From the NCBI GenBank assembly GCA_024169445.1, contig JALKFA010000001.1:3596001-3660000 (forward strand): 64,000 nt of DNA, in the 5' to 3' direction. The translations under genes were made by a program, and so were the position numbers. Positions 32,315 to 42,132 of this stretch are shown in pieces. Within the stretch, counting starts at the first letter, position 1. Each line of letters starts with the position of its first letter. This DNA is from Buttiauxella agrestis ATCC 33320 (GTDB lineage: Bacteria; Pseudomonadota; Gammaproteobacteria; Enterobacterales; Enterobacteriaceae). The notes under the pieces are model-generated. The model made no database searches and was not told the origin of the DNA. It saw only the letters and a list, made by a program, of their open reading frames with translations.

Positions 32315-34995
32315 TACCAGCGCACTCCCAGCGTCAGGAACAGATTATTTTTGGAATTGGTATCGTGATTGTGGCCGGAAAATACTCTCTGGTATTCCAG
32401 CCCGACGCTCGCTTTATGCGGGAACGCGTCGTAATGCGTTTGCCCAAACCACGTATTTAACCGCACCCCAACGCCACCCAGCGTATTGTCCTGGTATGGG
32501 TCGCCCGTGTTGGCGTTGTACTGCGCGTGCCAGTAAGGCTCAATGGTTTGGTGTTGATTGATTTTCTGATGCCAGCTCATTCGGTAATCCGCGGTGTAAA
32601 GCTGGTAATCCGCTTTCACGTAATGTGCCGCATCAAGATACAGGTTTTGTGCCATCCAGCCATTACCGGTGGGATGCCAGTCATCACTGTATTTACCGCC
32701 GTTGAAGAACGACGCACTCGCGCGCAGCATCAGGTCACTTTCGCCATGCGCCTTATCTAACGGGATCTGCTGTTCAGCCGCCAGGTAGATAACCTGGTCA
32801 CGCAACGGTTTCCAGCGCACGCCGATCCCTAACATCGGCTCATACAGCGGCATGAAGTTATGGTCGCTTTCAGTGCTGCTGCCCGCGAACAGACGGCTGT
32901 AAACCGAGAGCTGGTCACCGTCGACAATTTGGTTTTTACCGATGCGGTACTCCGCCTCAAACTGCTGATAGCTACGGTAGCTTTTATTCGGCTGTGCGCC
33001 GCTGCTGCTGCCCGAACTGTTCAGCGAGTCAGGCGTTAAACCGAATGAACCGTCCCAGGTAAAAGTCCAGCGGCGTTCGCTGTCTTCGTGGATGCGGCGG
33101 AACTCAAAGCGGTCTTTTTTCTGCTGTTCGTTGAGCGTTTGCTGTGGTGTGAGAGTGTTATCTATGTCATCGACTACCCGCTCGCTGTACTCGCGAGTTT
33201 TGGGTTTATCGTCCAGTCGCTCGTTGAGATACACCAGTTGGCGCAGGATTTCGGGCGAGTCGGGTTGAGAAGCGCGGGCTTTTTCCAGCGCATCGCGGGC
33301 TTCAGAATGTTTGCCTTGCGTCAGTAGCGCAAAGCCACGCGCCGCATCATCCATTTCTGGTGCTGAGTCAGTTTTCAGGTTCGGTCTTTCTGATGCGGGA
33401 ACGCGCGCCCAGCTGGCCTGTGCTAACTGATAATCTTCCGCGGTATACGCCAGATAAGCCACTTGCCGTTGGTAGTAAGGTGACGGATCGCGAGCTGCCG
33501 CTTGTTGCGCGGCATGCAGAGCAAGACCTGGCTGGAATGGATAACATTGCGCCAGATGTGACCAGCTTTCCGCGTCATATTGTGGCGACAAATCGCCTAA
33601 TAAATTACGCACAATCGGGCAGTTTTCTGCGCCCTGGAACACGCGAGCCTGAGCCATGCGCTGCGTGGCTGTCGGTAACGGTTTTTGCAACCGCGCTTTA
33701 TTTTCCTCAGACAACCACTGCGGATGCGCCGCAAGCTGGCTGTACAAACGCGTTGAGAGCGAATCCTGCAACTTACCGGCTTGTTCAAACGGCCAGTAGT
33801 TCAACAGCAATTCGGTGGCTGCTTGCTCCTGCCCCATAGCCACCATTTGGTAGCTGGCGGTTTCCAGTTCCTGCGCGGACAGACTACGCATTTGGCTAAT
33901 TTTGCGGATCAACTCCATGCTGGCTTGCGTGTCTTTTCGCGCAAAACTTAACGCCAGGCGCTGATCAAGTCCCTGATCGTCCGGGAAGTTACTGAGCAGC
34001 GCGTTGGCTCCTTGCCAGTCGCCTTGTTGGATACGGATGGGGACCAAGGTCGACAACACATACTGTTGGTTTTCTGGGTGTTTGACCGGCCAATGGGCAA
34101 CCGTGTTACCCGGGTCCTGGCAGTAGGTTGCCAGTAACCGTAGCCAGTTACGCTCTTCGGCAGGGTTGGTGAACTCCGGCTTATGGCTGGTGAGATAACG
34201 GCGCAGTGGTGCCAGCGCGTTACGTTCAGCCAGCGATTGAGCATACGCCAGTTGCATACCAGGGCTGTTCATCACACCCTGACTTTGCAAATCGAGGATC
34301 CGCTGGTCGCGCTGCATATGCAGTAAAATGGCAAACCATTGCTGGTACTGCGCCTCGCTCAGGGTGGCATCGCTATCCAACAGTGCAAAACCCTGGTCGG
34401 CGGCCGCCCACTGATGCCTGAAGATCGCCCGCTGGATGTAGTTATCCGTTAACGCTTGCGCGGCTTTGGTGTGACGGAATTGAGGGTCAGACAGTTGGGC
34501 GCGAGCGATGTCTAACTGGTTGAGTTTGACCGCATAATTCCCTACTTTGCTGCGGCAATCCACCGTAGGCTCGGCATCGCATTTCTTCTGCAACTCCTGC
34601 AATTGGCTGAGGGATTTCACTTGCTGCTCGGCAACCGGAATCGCCGCCAGGGCTTGCTGCAAATCAGGGTTTTGCGGATTTGTCTTGAGCTCACGTTTCA
34701 GTAAAGCTTGCGCTTTCTTTTCGTGACCAAAATGACGGTAAGCCTCTGCCAACCATAATGTCAGACGCACACTATCAGGCGCCATTTCATGCGCATGTTC
34801 AAAACTGCTCAAGGCGCGCGTTTCATCGTTAACCTTCATGGCTTGATGCGCCCGCTCGATATGCGGGTAAACCTTGAAATAGCGGTAATCGCTCAAGCCC
34901 AGGTCTTGTTTTGATCCTTCTTCTGCAGCGAGCGCAGGCGTTGCGAGTAATGTACCGCATATCAACATGGCCAGCGGATTCAGGCGGATGTTCAT
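32314..34995 (-). CDS. nfrA: NfrA outer-membrane protein (phage N4 receptor)
   Basis: The 893-aa protein has a signal peptide (1-23), a TPR-rich periplasmic half (ALSSFEHAHEMAPDSVRLTL near the start; ARDALEKARASQPDSPEILR near 570), and a C-terminal outer-membrane beta barrel (about 640-893, ending FLTLGVRW with the terminal aromatic). In E. coli NfrA exports the N4 glycan made by NfrB and is needed for phage N4 adsorption. This copy is about 100 aa shorter than the E. coli form as I recall it. It overlaps nfrB by 4 bp. Confidence 0.92.
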   Translation of the reverse strand: MNIRLNPLAMLICGTLLATPALAAEEGSKQDLGLSDYRYFKVYPHIERAHQAMKVNDETRALSSFEHAHEMAPDSVRLTLWLAEAYRHFGHEKKAQALLKRELKTNPQNPDLQQALAAIPVAEQQVKSLSQLQELQKKCDAEPTVDCRSKVGNYAVKLNQLDIARAQLSDPQFRHTKAAQALTDNYIQRAIFRHQWAAADQGFALLDSDATLSEAQYQQWFAILLHMQRDQRILDLQSQGVMNSPGMQLAYAQSLAERNALAPLRRYLTSHKPEFTNPAEERNWLRLLATYCQDPGNTVAHWPVKHPENQQYVLSTLVPIRIQQGDWQGANALLSNFPDDQGLDQRLALSFARKDTQASMELIRKISQMRSLSAQELETASYQMVAMGQEQAATELLLNYWPFEQAGKLQDSLSTRLYSQLAAHPQWLSEENKARLQKPLPTATQRMAQARVFQGAENCPIVRNLLGDLSPQYDAESWSHLAQCYPFQPGLALHAAQQAAARDPSPYYQRQVAYLAYTAEDYQLAQASWARVPASERPNLKTDSAPEMDDAARGFALLTQGKHSEARDALEKARASQPDSPEILRQLVYLNERLDDKPKTREYSERVVDDIDNTLTPQQTLNEQQKKDRFEFRRIHEDSERRWTFTWDGSFGLTPDSLNSSGSSSGAQPNKSYRSYQQFEAEYRIGKNQIVDGDQLSVYSRLFAGSSTESDHNFMPLYEPMLGIGVRWKPLRDQVIYLAAEQQIPLDKAHGESDLMLRASASFFNGGKYSDDWHPTGNGWMAQNLYLDAAHYVKADYQLYTADYRMSWHQKINQHQTIEPYWHAQYNANTGDPYQDNTLGGVGVRLNTWFGQTHYDAFPHKASVGLEYQRVFSGHNHDTNSKNNLFLTLGVRW

Positions 34996-37217
34996 AACAC
35001 CTCCCTAGCCAGGCGCGCCTGTTGTAACTTAGTGATACCGGCATTTTGCAGCAGTTTGCTGAGGGACGGTTGCAGTTTATCTTGCTGTTCCAGTGCGCGA
35101 CTGACCACGTTTTGGTCGACCACACCTTCTTGCACCAGGAATTCCCCAAACATCAAATCGCTACGCTCATAGCGCAATAACACCGCACGCAGAACCGCTT
35201 CGTTGAGCTTGAATTCGTTGGTGAGCACTTCGGCAAAAAAAAGTTGACCGGAAACATATTGCTTCCAGAGGTCATCAGCCTGTGACGGGCTGATAAGATC
35301 TTCACTCACCGCACTTTCCAGTATCTGTTTCTCTTTGAGCAATTGCTCTGAACCGTACCAGTAGCGCAAGCCAATCACGACCTGCCCGCGTGGCACCACC
35401 ACGTATTTAACCGGACGGCCAACTTTGCGGCTTAGTGCCGAAAGCGAAACCGGATCGATTGTGTTTTCGCAGGCCAGAGTCAGTGTCTCACCATCAAGGC
35501 GCAGTGGCAGCACCGCATGGTGTTGAGCGACTTTTGCCGGGATGCTGTTGACCAGTTGTGGATCCAGTGCCAGCGAGTCTATTGATTCCATCGGCACATC
35601 GGCCTGTTTTGCGAGTGCGACCGCAAGTTGTTCGGCGGTGATATAGCCGAGTTGTACCAGGCTCCCCCCCAGTTTCAGACCTGGAATACGGTTTTGCAGT
35701 GCTTCTTCAAGTTGCTGCTGGGTAAGCACTCCCGAATCCACAAGGATGTAACCCAGAGGCTGAGCGGAACGTTGCTCGCTGACCGTCGGAAAATCGTGGG
35801 TAGTTTTATCCCAGGCAACGCGACGCGGGTCGCCGTGCTGGATAACCTGCTTAATCGCCCGCCAGTTAGCGACAAAGTTAATCAGGTTTCCCCAGAACAG
35901 ACGCGGGATCACCAGCAAACCTTGCCCCACTCCGTAATAGCCGGTGACAAAAATCATGCGCTGGAGTATGCGATTGGACATCAACCCGAAGTTAATCCAC
36001 AGCAGGGTTGTCAGCCATGGGCCACCCACGAAGATCGACAGAAATTGCCACGCACCATCAACGCTACGCTGATAAATCATGATCGCTACCAGCTGCATCA
36101 TCACCAGCATCGCAGCAAAACTGAGGAAGTTGGCAATGGCCCCTTTGCGGTCACGCCACAAGAAATAGTTAAGAATCGGGCTTGGGCTCCAGCGGTGTGT
36201 TTTAAACCCCTGGAAGACAATACCGATGATCCAGCGCGATTTTTGCCGCACCGCAGTCGCAAAGGTGTCCGGGAAATATTCACGAACACAAATCACGTTG
36301 GCGGTACGCGAACGTTGTAAGAAAGGTTTTGCTGAGCTGTCGTTTTCATCCACGACCGGGAAGCGGCAGAAAATTTCTTCCATGCCCTTCTGACGCAAGC
36401 GGAAACCGATGTCGTAGTCTTCGGTCAAACTCTGCACGTCAAACGCAATACCATCACCGTCTGCCAGCAGTGCTAACACGGCTCGACGACTGAAACAGGT
36501 CCCTACGCCTGCACTCGGAACCTGCCCCGCTAAAGCTTCACGAACAGGCACATCTTTGCCGTGCAGTTCGGAAAATTCATCCAAATAACTGAGGCTGGTG
36601 AAATGTGTCCATTTGCGCTCAAACGGATAAACAGGGATCTGAATTAAATCTTTTCTATCGACCAGATAATTGAACAGGCGTAATTCGAGTGGAGAAATAA
36701 CGTCTTCTGCATCGTGCAGAATAAAGCCGGAGAAATTAAAACGCGCGCTACGTTCAAACTGCAAAATCGCGTCGAGAATGTTATTCAGGCAATCCGCTTT
36801 GCTGGTTGGGCCTGGCCGTGCACACACCACTTTATGGACATTTGGAAAACGCGCGCAAACGTCGTCGACATCGCGTTGGGTGTCCGGGTCATTAGGGTAA
36901 GTGCCGACAAAAATATGATAGTTTTCGTAGTCCAGCGAGCTGGCGGCCAATCTCGCCATGTTACCGATAACCCCGGTCTCATTCCACGCGGGAACCATAA
37001 TTGCCAGTGCCTTTTCTTGCGGCTCATACAGGGCTTTATAGTCCAGATAATCGTTGTTGCGGTAAACCGTCGCTGAGCGCCATACCCGGCGAACCCAATA
37101 TACGACATCGATAAATAAATCATCTATTCCGCTAATTAACATCAATATCGCCAGAGTAATAGCGATGACTTTCAACCCGTAAAGATAGGTTGAAAAGCAA
37201 TCAACAAACCAATCCAT
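34992..37217 (-). CDS. nfrB: NfrB, c-di-GMP-regulated inner-membrane glycosyltransferase
   Basis: The 741-aa protein starts with membrane helices and a GT2 domain with the DAED acidic motif (FILHDAEDVISP), TEDYDIGFRLR and QKSRWIIG (Q-x2-RW), then further helices (about 370-460). From about 486 a MshEN domain binds c-di-GMP: PLGYILVDSGVLTQQQLEEA and LGGSLVQLGYITAEQLAVAL. A third partial copy (MFGEFLVQEGVVDQNVVSRA) lies near the end. In E. coli it polymerises a ManNAc-containing glycan when c-di-GMP is high. A diguanylate cyclase gene lies 10 kb away in this window. Confidence 0.94.
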   Translation of the reverse strand: MDWFVDCFSTYLYGLKVIAITLAILMLISGIDDLFIDVVYWVRRVWRSATVYRNNDYLDYKALYEPQEKALAIMVPAWNETGVIGNMARLAASSLDYENYHIFVGTYPNDPDTQRDVDDVCARFPNVHKVVCARPGPTSKADCLNNILDAILQFERSARFNFSGFILHDAEDVISPLELRLFNYLVDRKDLIQIPVYPFERKWTHFTSLSYLDEFSELHGKDVPVREALAGQVPSAGVGTCFSRRAVLALLADGDGIAFDVQSLTEDYDIGFRLRQKGMEEIFCRFPVVDENDSSAKPFLQRSRTANVICVREYFPDTFATAVRQKSRWIIGIVFQGFKTHRWSPSPILNYFLWRDRKGAIANFLSFAAMLVMMQLVAIMIYQRSVDGAWQFLSIFVGGPWLTTLLWINFGLMSNRILQRMIFVTGYYGVGQGLLVIPRLFWGNLINFVANWRAIKQVIQHGDPRRVAWDKTTHDFPTVSEQRSAQPLGYILVDSGVLTQQQLEEALQNRIPGLKLGGSLVQLGYITAEQLAVALAKQADVPMESIDSLALDPQLVNSIPAKVAQHHAVLPLRLDGETLTLACENTIDPVSLSALSRKVGRPVKYVVVPRGQVVIGLRYWYGSEQLLKEKQILESAVSEDLISPSQADDLWKQYVSGQLFFAEVLTNEFKLNEAVLRAVLLRYERSDLMFGEFLVQEGVVDQNVVSRALEQQDKLQPSLSKLLQNAGITKLQQARLAREVL

Positions 37218-37439
37218 TTTTTACCCCAAAGGTCATGTGAAACCGTGTACTGTCATCCACAAGAGGGCTGATGCAGACACAAAAAAGCCTCATATGTTAC
37301 CGGTATCATAATGTAACAAGATAAACTCAGAAAGGAGATAACTCTAATATTGCACTTATTTACAATCACAAAGATTATACCATCAACAACAAAACCAGTG
37401 TTTTCAGCTGACATTTACAATTGTTACAGGACATTTGAA
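37218..37439. other. Space between nfrB and the SMR pump
   Basis: AT-rich divergent promoter region; no gene is seen. Confidence 0.5.
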
Positions 37440-37505
37440 ATGAGCAATGGTTTCTGGTGCCAGTTCTTGCCAGAAACGGCTTTGATCTTTACATTGGCGG
37501 GCTGA
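37440..37505 (+). CDS. Candidate 21-aa leader peptide of the SMR pump
   Basis: ATG 37440 follows AGGA at 8 nt and encodes 21 codons (starts MSNGFWCQF, ends FTLAG), stopping 21 bp before the pump gene. The frame contains two competing hairpins (see 37451-37476). The arrangement resembles translational attenuation leaders. There is no homology support. Confidence 0.4.
   Translation: MSNGFWCQFLPETALIFTLAG
37451..37476 (+). promoter_or_regulatory. Alternative hairpins inside the leader ORF
   Basis: CTGG at 37454-37457 can pair with CCAG at 37460-37463, or, as TTTCTGG, with CCAGAAA at 37470-37476. The two structures exclude each other, as in attenuators. Confidence 0.4.
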
Positions 37506-37526
37506 ATACCTGTGGGAGAAACGGAC

Positions 37527-37856
37527 ATGACTTACATCTGGCTCATTGTGGCAATTATTGCCGAGGTGATAGCAACTACCTCACTGAAACTATCAGAAGG
37601 TTTTAGCCGTTTATGGCCAAGTATCACCACCATTTTGTTTTATGGCGTGGCGTTTTATTGTTTATCCATCACTATGCGCACCATCCCTACCGGGATTATT
37701 TATGCGATTTGGTCAGGGGCCGGGATCGTGTTGATTGGTGCGGTAGGCTGGATATTTTTGGGGCAGAAACTCGACTGGCCTGCTCTTGCAGGTATGGCGC
37801 TGATCATTCTGGGTGTGTTAGTCATTAACCTGTTTTCAAAATCAGTCGCTCATTAA
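37527..37856 (+). CDS. EmrE-type small multidrug resistance pump
   Basis: The 109-aa protein has four membrane helices. The proton/substrate glutamate is E13 (in IIAEVIATTSLK, E14 in EmrE), and the signature IPTGIIYAIWSGAGIVLIG holds the Tyr and Trp of the binding pocket. It closely follows EmrE, which exports quaternary cations in exchange for protons, rather than the guanidinium exporter SugE/Gdx. ATG 37527 with GGAG upstream is the start; a GTG at 37512 is less likely. Confidence 0.9.
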   Translation: MTYIWLIVAIIAEVIATTSLKLSEGFSRLWPSITTILFYGVAFYCLSITMRTIPTGIIYAIWSGAGIVLIGAVGWIFLGQKLDWPALAGMALIILGVLVINLFSKSVAH

Positions 37857-38062
37857 TTCTGCCTTATAATGCCTGGACTGCGCCCTTTTCACTGGTAAAA
37901 GGGTTGTAGCATGTCATCTCTTTAATCAACCTATCGTAAACCAAAAGCTAACAATCTGGTCTTTTACACTGCTGACAATTCTTTTGTTTTATTTCTAAAA
38001 GTTGAATAGTCACAAGATGAAATCATCTATACAGTGGGCCCGTCACGTTAATGAGATTGAAG

Positions 38063-38311
38063 ATGATGGTTGAACAGTTACGATCAAAACTGGGGATGAT
38101 TTTGTTAGTCATTGGTGCGGCCTTGTTCTCTGGCCAGACGGCTGCGCAAACTCATGGTCACCTGTATTTGGTCGTCAAAAGTGCTGACATGTTGCTGCGC
38201 CATCAGGCTGATAGCGATGAAATCCGTCAAGCCGCCGAAGAGTCTGCCGCTGATTTCCGTGAGCATTATTATCACGTTAAAGAGCGCCGAGCCGGGACCT
38301 TTCAGCTTTAG
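38063..38311 (+). CDS. yncJ: YncJ, small secreted DUF2554 protein
   Basis: The 82-aa protein (ATG 38063; another ATG at 38051) has a signal peptide (about 1-27, ending TAAA) and the DUF2554 body: LLRHQADSDEIRQAAEES, then REHYYHVKERRAG. This matches E. coli YncJ. Its function is unknown. In E. coli yncJ also lies close to ydcR, with the hicAB toxin-antitoxin pair between; here a different toxin-antitoxin pair lies in the same interval. Confidence 0.83.
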   Translation: MMVEQLRSKLGMILLVIGAALFSGQTAAQTHGHLYLVVKSADMLLRHQADSDEIRQAAEESAADFREHYYHVKERRAGTFQL

Positions 38312-38322
38312 TAAGTATTGCT

Positions 38323-38363
38323 CTCACCGATTCTGCCAGCAAAATTAACCGGGAATCGGTGAG
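38323..38363. terminator. Long inverted repeat between yncJ and frmA
   Basis: CTCACCGATTC (38323-38333) pairs with GAATCGGTGAG (38353-38363) between convergent genes. The T-run is poor, so strength is uncertain. Confidence 0.6.
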
Positions 38364-38376
38364 ATCAATTTAGCGG

Positions 38377-39513
<1,137 letters not shown>

Positions 39514-39530
39514 TCAGATGAGTGTGAGTT

Positions 39531-39806
39531 TTATTTTAGATAAGAGCGGATTAAATGGCCGACTTCCGCCATGCGTACAGCACGCTGATCTTCGGATGTC
39601 TCCCCCGCGACCAGTTCGTCTTTAAGATGGATTTCCATCATTTCGCCCATCAAGCCATTGGCCGCGCCGCGCACGGCAGCGATTTGTTGCAGGATGGCAA
39701 TGCAAGGATCGCCATTTTCCAGCGCACGCTCTATCGCTTCCGTTTGACCGCGAATCCGCCGCACGCGAGTCAGGATACGTTTTTTGTCTTCAGGTGAATG
39801 TGGCAT
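39531..39806 (-). CDS. frmR: Formaldehyde-responsive repressor FrmR
   Basis: The 91-aa all-helical protein belongs to the CsoR/RcnR family. It keeps P2, C35 and H60, the residues that make FrmR sense formaldehyde through a methylene bridge between the N-terminal proline and Cys35, rather than metal. RVRRIRGQTEAIERAL forms the DNA-binding face. It represses frmRA from the six-G operator directly upstream. Confidence 0.95.
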   Translation of the reverse strand: MPHSPEDKKRILTRVRRIRGQTEAIERALENGDPCIAILQQIAAVRGAANGLMGEMMEIHLKDELVAGETSEDQRAVRMAEVGHLIRSYLK

Positions 39807-39816
39807 AGCGACCTCA

Positions 39817-39838
39817 ATATACTATAGGGGGGTATGGT
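39817..39838 (-). promoter_or_regulatory. FrmR operator
   Basis: Eleven bp before the frmR start, a six-G tract (ATACTATAGGGGGGTATG on the plus strand) is flanked by AT-rich inverted halves (ATAC...GTAT), the form of CsoR/RcnR/FrmR sites. Confidence 0.78.
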
Positions 39839-40016
39839 ACATGAAAAATATCCCGCCTGACACCAGTAACAACCAATATCAAACTGTACAAAAAATGAAC
39901 CACGGAAAATTCCGGTGTTCTAATTAAAATGGATGGTGACTCAATATCGGCTGCTACAAAGCCTGGCACCATGTCACATTGATTTTTAACTCAGACTTTG
40001 GACTTAAGGGGGTAAA

Positions 40017-40286
40017 ATGAAAAGACATACGGAAAAACGAATAGCAGGCTCTATTCTGGAAGTAAGATGTTTGCGCGTGACCCCTCCCGTTTGTATTCAT
40101 AGAGTTGCGTTCGAAGATGGTAAATTTGCGGTGGTGCGTTGCGTAACAGATGGTTGTCTCGTTCCCGGACACGTCATCAACCGTGATGCGCAGGGATGGC
40201 ACTATGATGAGAAAATAATGAAGCTGCTGCCTTTTGAATACGTTAATCAAACAGAATCAGAGCGTGATTTCGCGGAATACCCTTAA
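40017..40286 (+). CDS. Unknown 89-aa protein
   Basis: I do not recognise it. The protein starts MKRHTEKRIAGSILEVRCLR, has no signal peptide or membrane helix, and is mainly beta in appearance (VCIHRVAFEDGKFAVVRCV, GHVINRDAQGWHYD) with three to four cysteines. The ATG follows AAGGGGG closely. A terminator-like hairpin lies directly behind (40294-40326), which supports a real gene. It stands alone between frmR and cybB. Confidence 0.6.
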   Translation: MKRHTEKRIAGSILEVRCLRVTPPVCIHRVAFEDGKFAVVRCVTDGCLVPGHVINRDAQGWHYDEKIMKLLPFEYVNQTESERDFAEYP

Positions 40287-40293
40287 CGATAAA

Positions 40294-40326
40294 ACAAAGA
40301 CCCCATGGTTTCGATGTGGTCTTTGT
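40294..40326. terminator. Bidirectional hairpin
   Basis: ACAAAGACC (40294-40302) pairs with GGTCTTTGT (40318-40326) between the 89-aa gene and the convergent cybB. Confidence 0.65.
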
Positions 40327-40362
40327 CCGATCATCAGTTTGAAGCGACACCCGCCAATAAAC

Positions 40363-40893
40363 TCACTCTTTTTTGCCTGGCATCATGCGCAGCAAAGTGT
40401 TGTCTTTCCATACGTAATGGTGGAAAAGTGCCGCAAACGCATGAGTGCCGATGACGAAGTAGCCAATATTGGCGATGAGTTCGTGATAGCTTTTGATGGT
40501 GAATTCCATATCTTCATCAGGCTCCATCGCATGTGGCATAGAAATGCCAAATACCGACCAGTCACTGCCTTTGAAGTACACGGTTAAAAAACCGAGGATT
40601 GGCAGCGTAATAAACATCAAATAAATAATGGTGTGCACCAAATGCGACACGCCGATAATTGCCGGGTGCGGCTTAGGGATAATCGCGGGAGCACGGTATT
40701 TAATCCTTACCAGCAGGCGCGCAACCATCAAAAAGAACACGCTGATCCCGCAGGTGACGTGAGTGGCATTAAAGATTGGCCGATAAGAACGAGGTGCAAA
40801 ACCTTTGAGTTCCATCGCGCAATACGCCCCAACGACCAGTAAAAAAACCAACCAATGAAGCGTTATCTGTAACGCGGTGTATTTGCTACGCAT
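40363..40893 (-). CDS. cybB: Cytochrome b561
   Basis: The 176-aa di-haem protein has four membrane helices and the candidate haem ligands H13, H45, H137 and H151, in the pattern of E. coli CybB. It oxidises ubiquinol; in E. coli it acts as a superoxide:ubiquinone oxidoreductase. It lies upstream of gapC on the opposite strand, the E. coli order. Confidence 0.92.
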   Translation of the reverse strand: MRSKYTALQITLHWLVFLLVVGAYCAMELKGFAPRSYRPIFNATHVTCGISVFFLMVARLLVRIKYRAPAIIPKPHPAIIGVSHLVHTIIYLMFITLPILGFLTVYFKGSDWSVFGISMPHAMEPDEDMEFTIKSYHELIANIGYFVIGTHAFAALFHHYVWKDNTLLRMMPGKKE

Positions 40894-41083
40894 TTGACTG
40901 CCCTGCTTTGTGACAATGATTTTGCCAGGATAACGGCAATTACTTAGAAAATCATTAACATCACCTAAAATGACCTAACATTTCCGCTAACAGCGGGAGT
41001 TTGCCACCCCCTCATTTCTGAACTATCACTACAGTTGATTAAGATTTAAGCAGCTATCAACAGTTAGACATGAGGTTCTGGTC

Positions 41084-42085
41084 ATGAAAAAAATCGGTAT
41101 TAATGGTTTTGGACGTATTGGTCGACTGGTGTTGCGCCGCGTTCTGGAAACCAAAAGTGAAGTCGAGATTGTGGCTATCAATGATTTGGCGTCGCCAAAG
41201 GTGCTGGCTTACTTGCTCAAGCATGACTCCAGCTATCGTAACTTCGACGGCACCGTAGATTTCACCGACGATTCTCTGGTGGTCAATGGCAAGAAAATAG
41301 CGGTGTATGCCGAGAAAGATGCCAAAAATATCCCATGGGGGAAAGATGGCGTTGAGATAGTGATTGAATGCACTGGCTTCTATACCTCGGAAGAAAAAGC
41401 CAGTGCGCATCTGGAGGCTGGAGCGAAGAAAGTGTTAATTTCTGCCCCAGCGGGGGATATGAAAACCATCGTGTTCAACGTTAACTGCAACACCATCACG
41501 CCTGAGGATAAAATACTTTCCGTCGCCTCCTGCACTACGAATTGTCTGGCACCAATGGCAAAAGCGCTGCACGACAACTTTGGCATTAAACTCGGCACTA
41601 TGACCACGATTCATGCCTATACCGGTACGCAATCGCTGGTTGACGGCCCGCGAGGCAAAGATCTGCGTGCTTCTCGTGCCGCCGCGCAAAATATCATTCC
41701 CCATACTACCGGTGCGGCAAAAGCCATTGGGCTGGTTATCCCTGAACTGCAAGGCAAACTCAAAGGACACGCGCAACGCGTGCCAACGTTGACTGGTTCA
41801 GTCACGGAGCTGGTGTCGATTCTGGGGAAAAAGGTCACGGTCGAAGAGATTAATGCAGCGTTGAAAAAGGCCACCGAGGGCAATGAGTCGTTTGGTTATA
41901 CCGACGAAGAGATTGTTTCGTCCGATATTGTCGGGACACATTTTGGTTCCGTGTTCGATGCGACTCAAACAGAAGTGACTGAGGTCGGTGATTTGCAGTT
42001 AGTGAAAACTGTGGCCTGGTACGATAACGAATACGGTTTTGTGACTCAGTTGGTGCGGGTTTTGGACGCTGTAGCGAAAGAGTGA
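41084..42085 (+). CDS. gapC: Glyceraldehyde-3-phosphate dehydrogenase GapC
   Basis: The 333-aa protein is a complete NAD-dependent [15 protein letters not shown], the NAD-selecting D34 (AINDL), the catalytic C150 in SCTTNCLAP and H177 in TTIHAYT, and the C-terminal WYDNEYGF. The equivalent gene in E. coli K-12 is a split pseudogene; here there is no break. It is an accessory copy next to cybB; the main glycolytic enzyme is usually gapA elsewhere. Confidence 0.93.
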   Translation: MKKIGINGFGRIGRLVLRRVLETKSEVEIVAINDLASPKVLAYLLKHDSSYRNFDGTVDFTDDSLVVNGKKIAVYAEKDAKNIPWGKDGVEIVIECTGFYTSEEKASAHLEAGAKKVLISAPAGDMKTIVFNVNCNTITPEDKILSVASCTTNCLAPMAKALHDNFGIKLGTMTTIHAYTGTQSLVDGPRGKDLRASRAAAQNIIPHTTGAAKAIGLVIPELQGKLKGHAQRVPTLTGSVTELVSILGKKVTVEEINAALKKATEGNESFGYTDEEIVSSDIVGTHFGSVFDATQTEVTEVGDLQLVKTVAWYDNEYGFVTQLVRVLDAVAKE

Positions 42086-42090
42086 TAGCT

Positions 42091-42125
42091 ACCCTCTCCC
42101 TGCGCTTATCCGGCGGGGAGAGGGT
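42091..42125. terminator. Bidirectional hairpin between gapC and dbpA
   Basis: ACCCTCTCC (42091-42099) pairs with GGAGAGGGT (42117-42125). The loop contains a piece of REP-like core (GCGCTTATCC). The T-run is weak. Confidence 0.6.
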
Positions 42126-42132
42126 TATAAAC

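Noticed and set aside
37440-37526. Mini-ykkC/guanidine riboswitch ahead of the SMR gene
   Set aside because: ACGG occurs twice (37475-37478 and 37521-37524), but not in two hairpin loops as the motif needs, and the pump is EmrE-like rather than Gdx.
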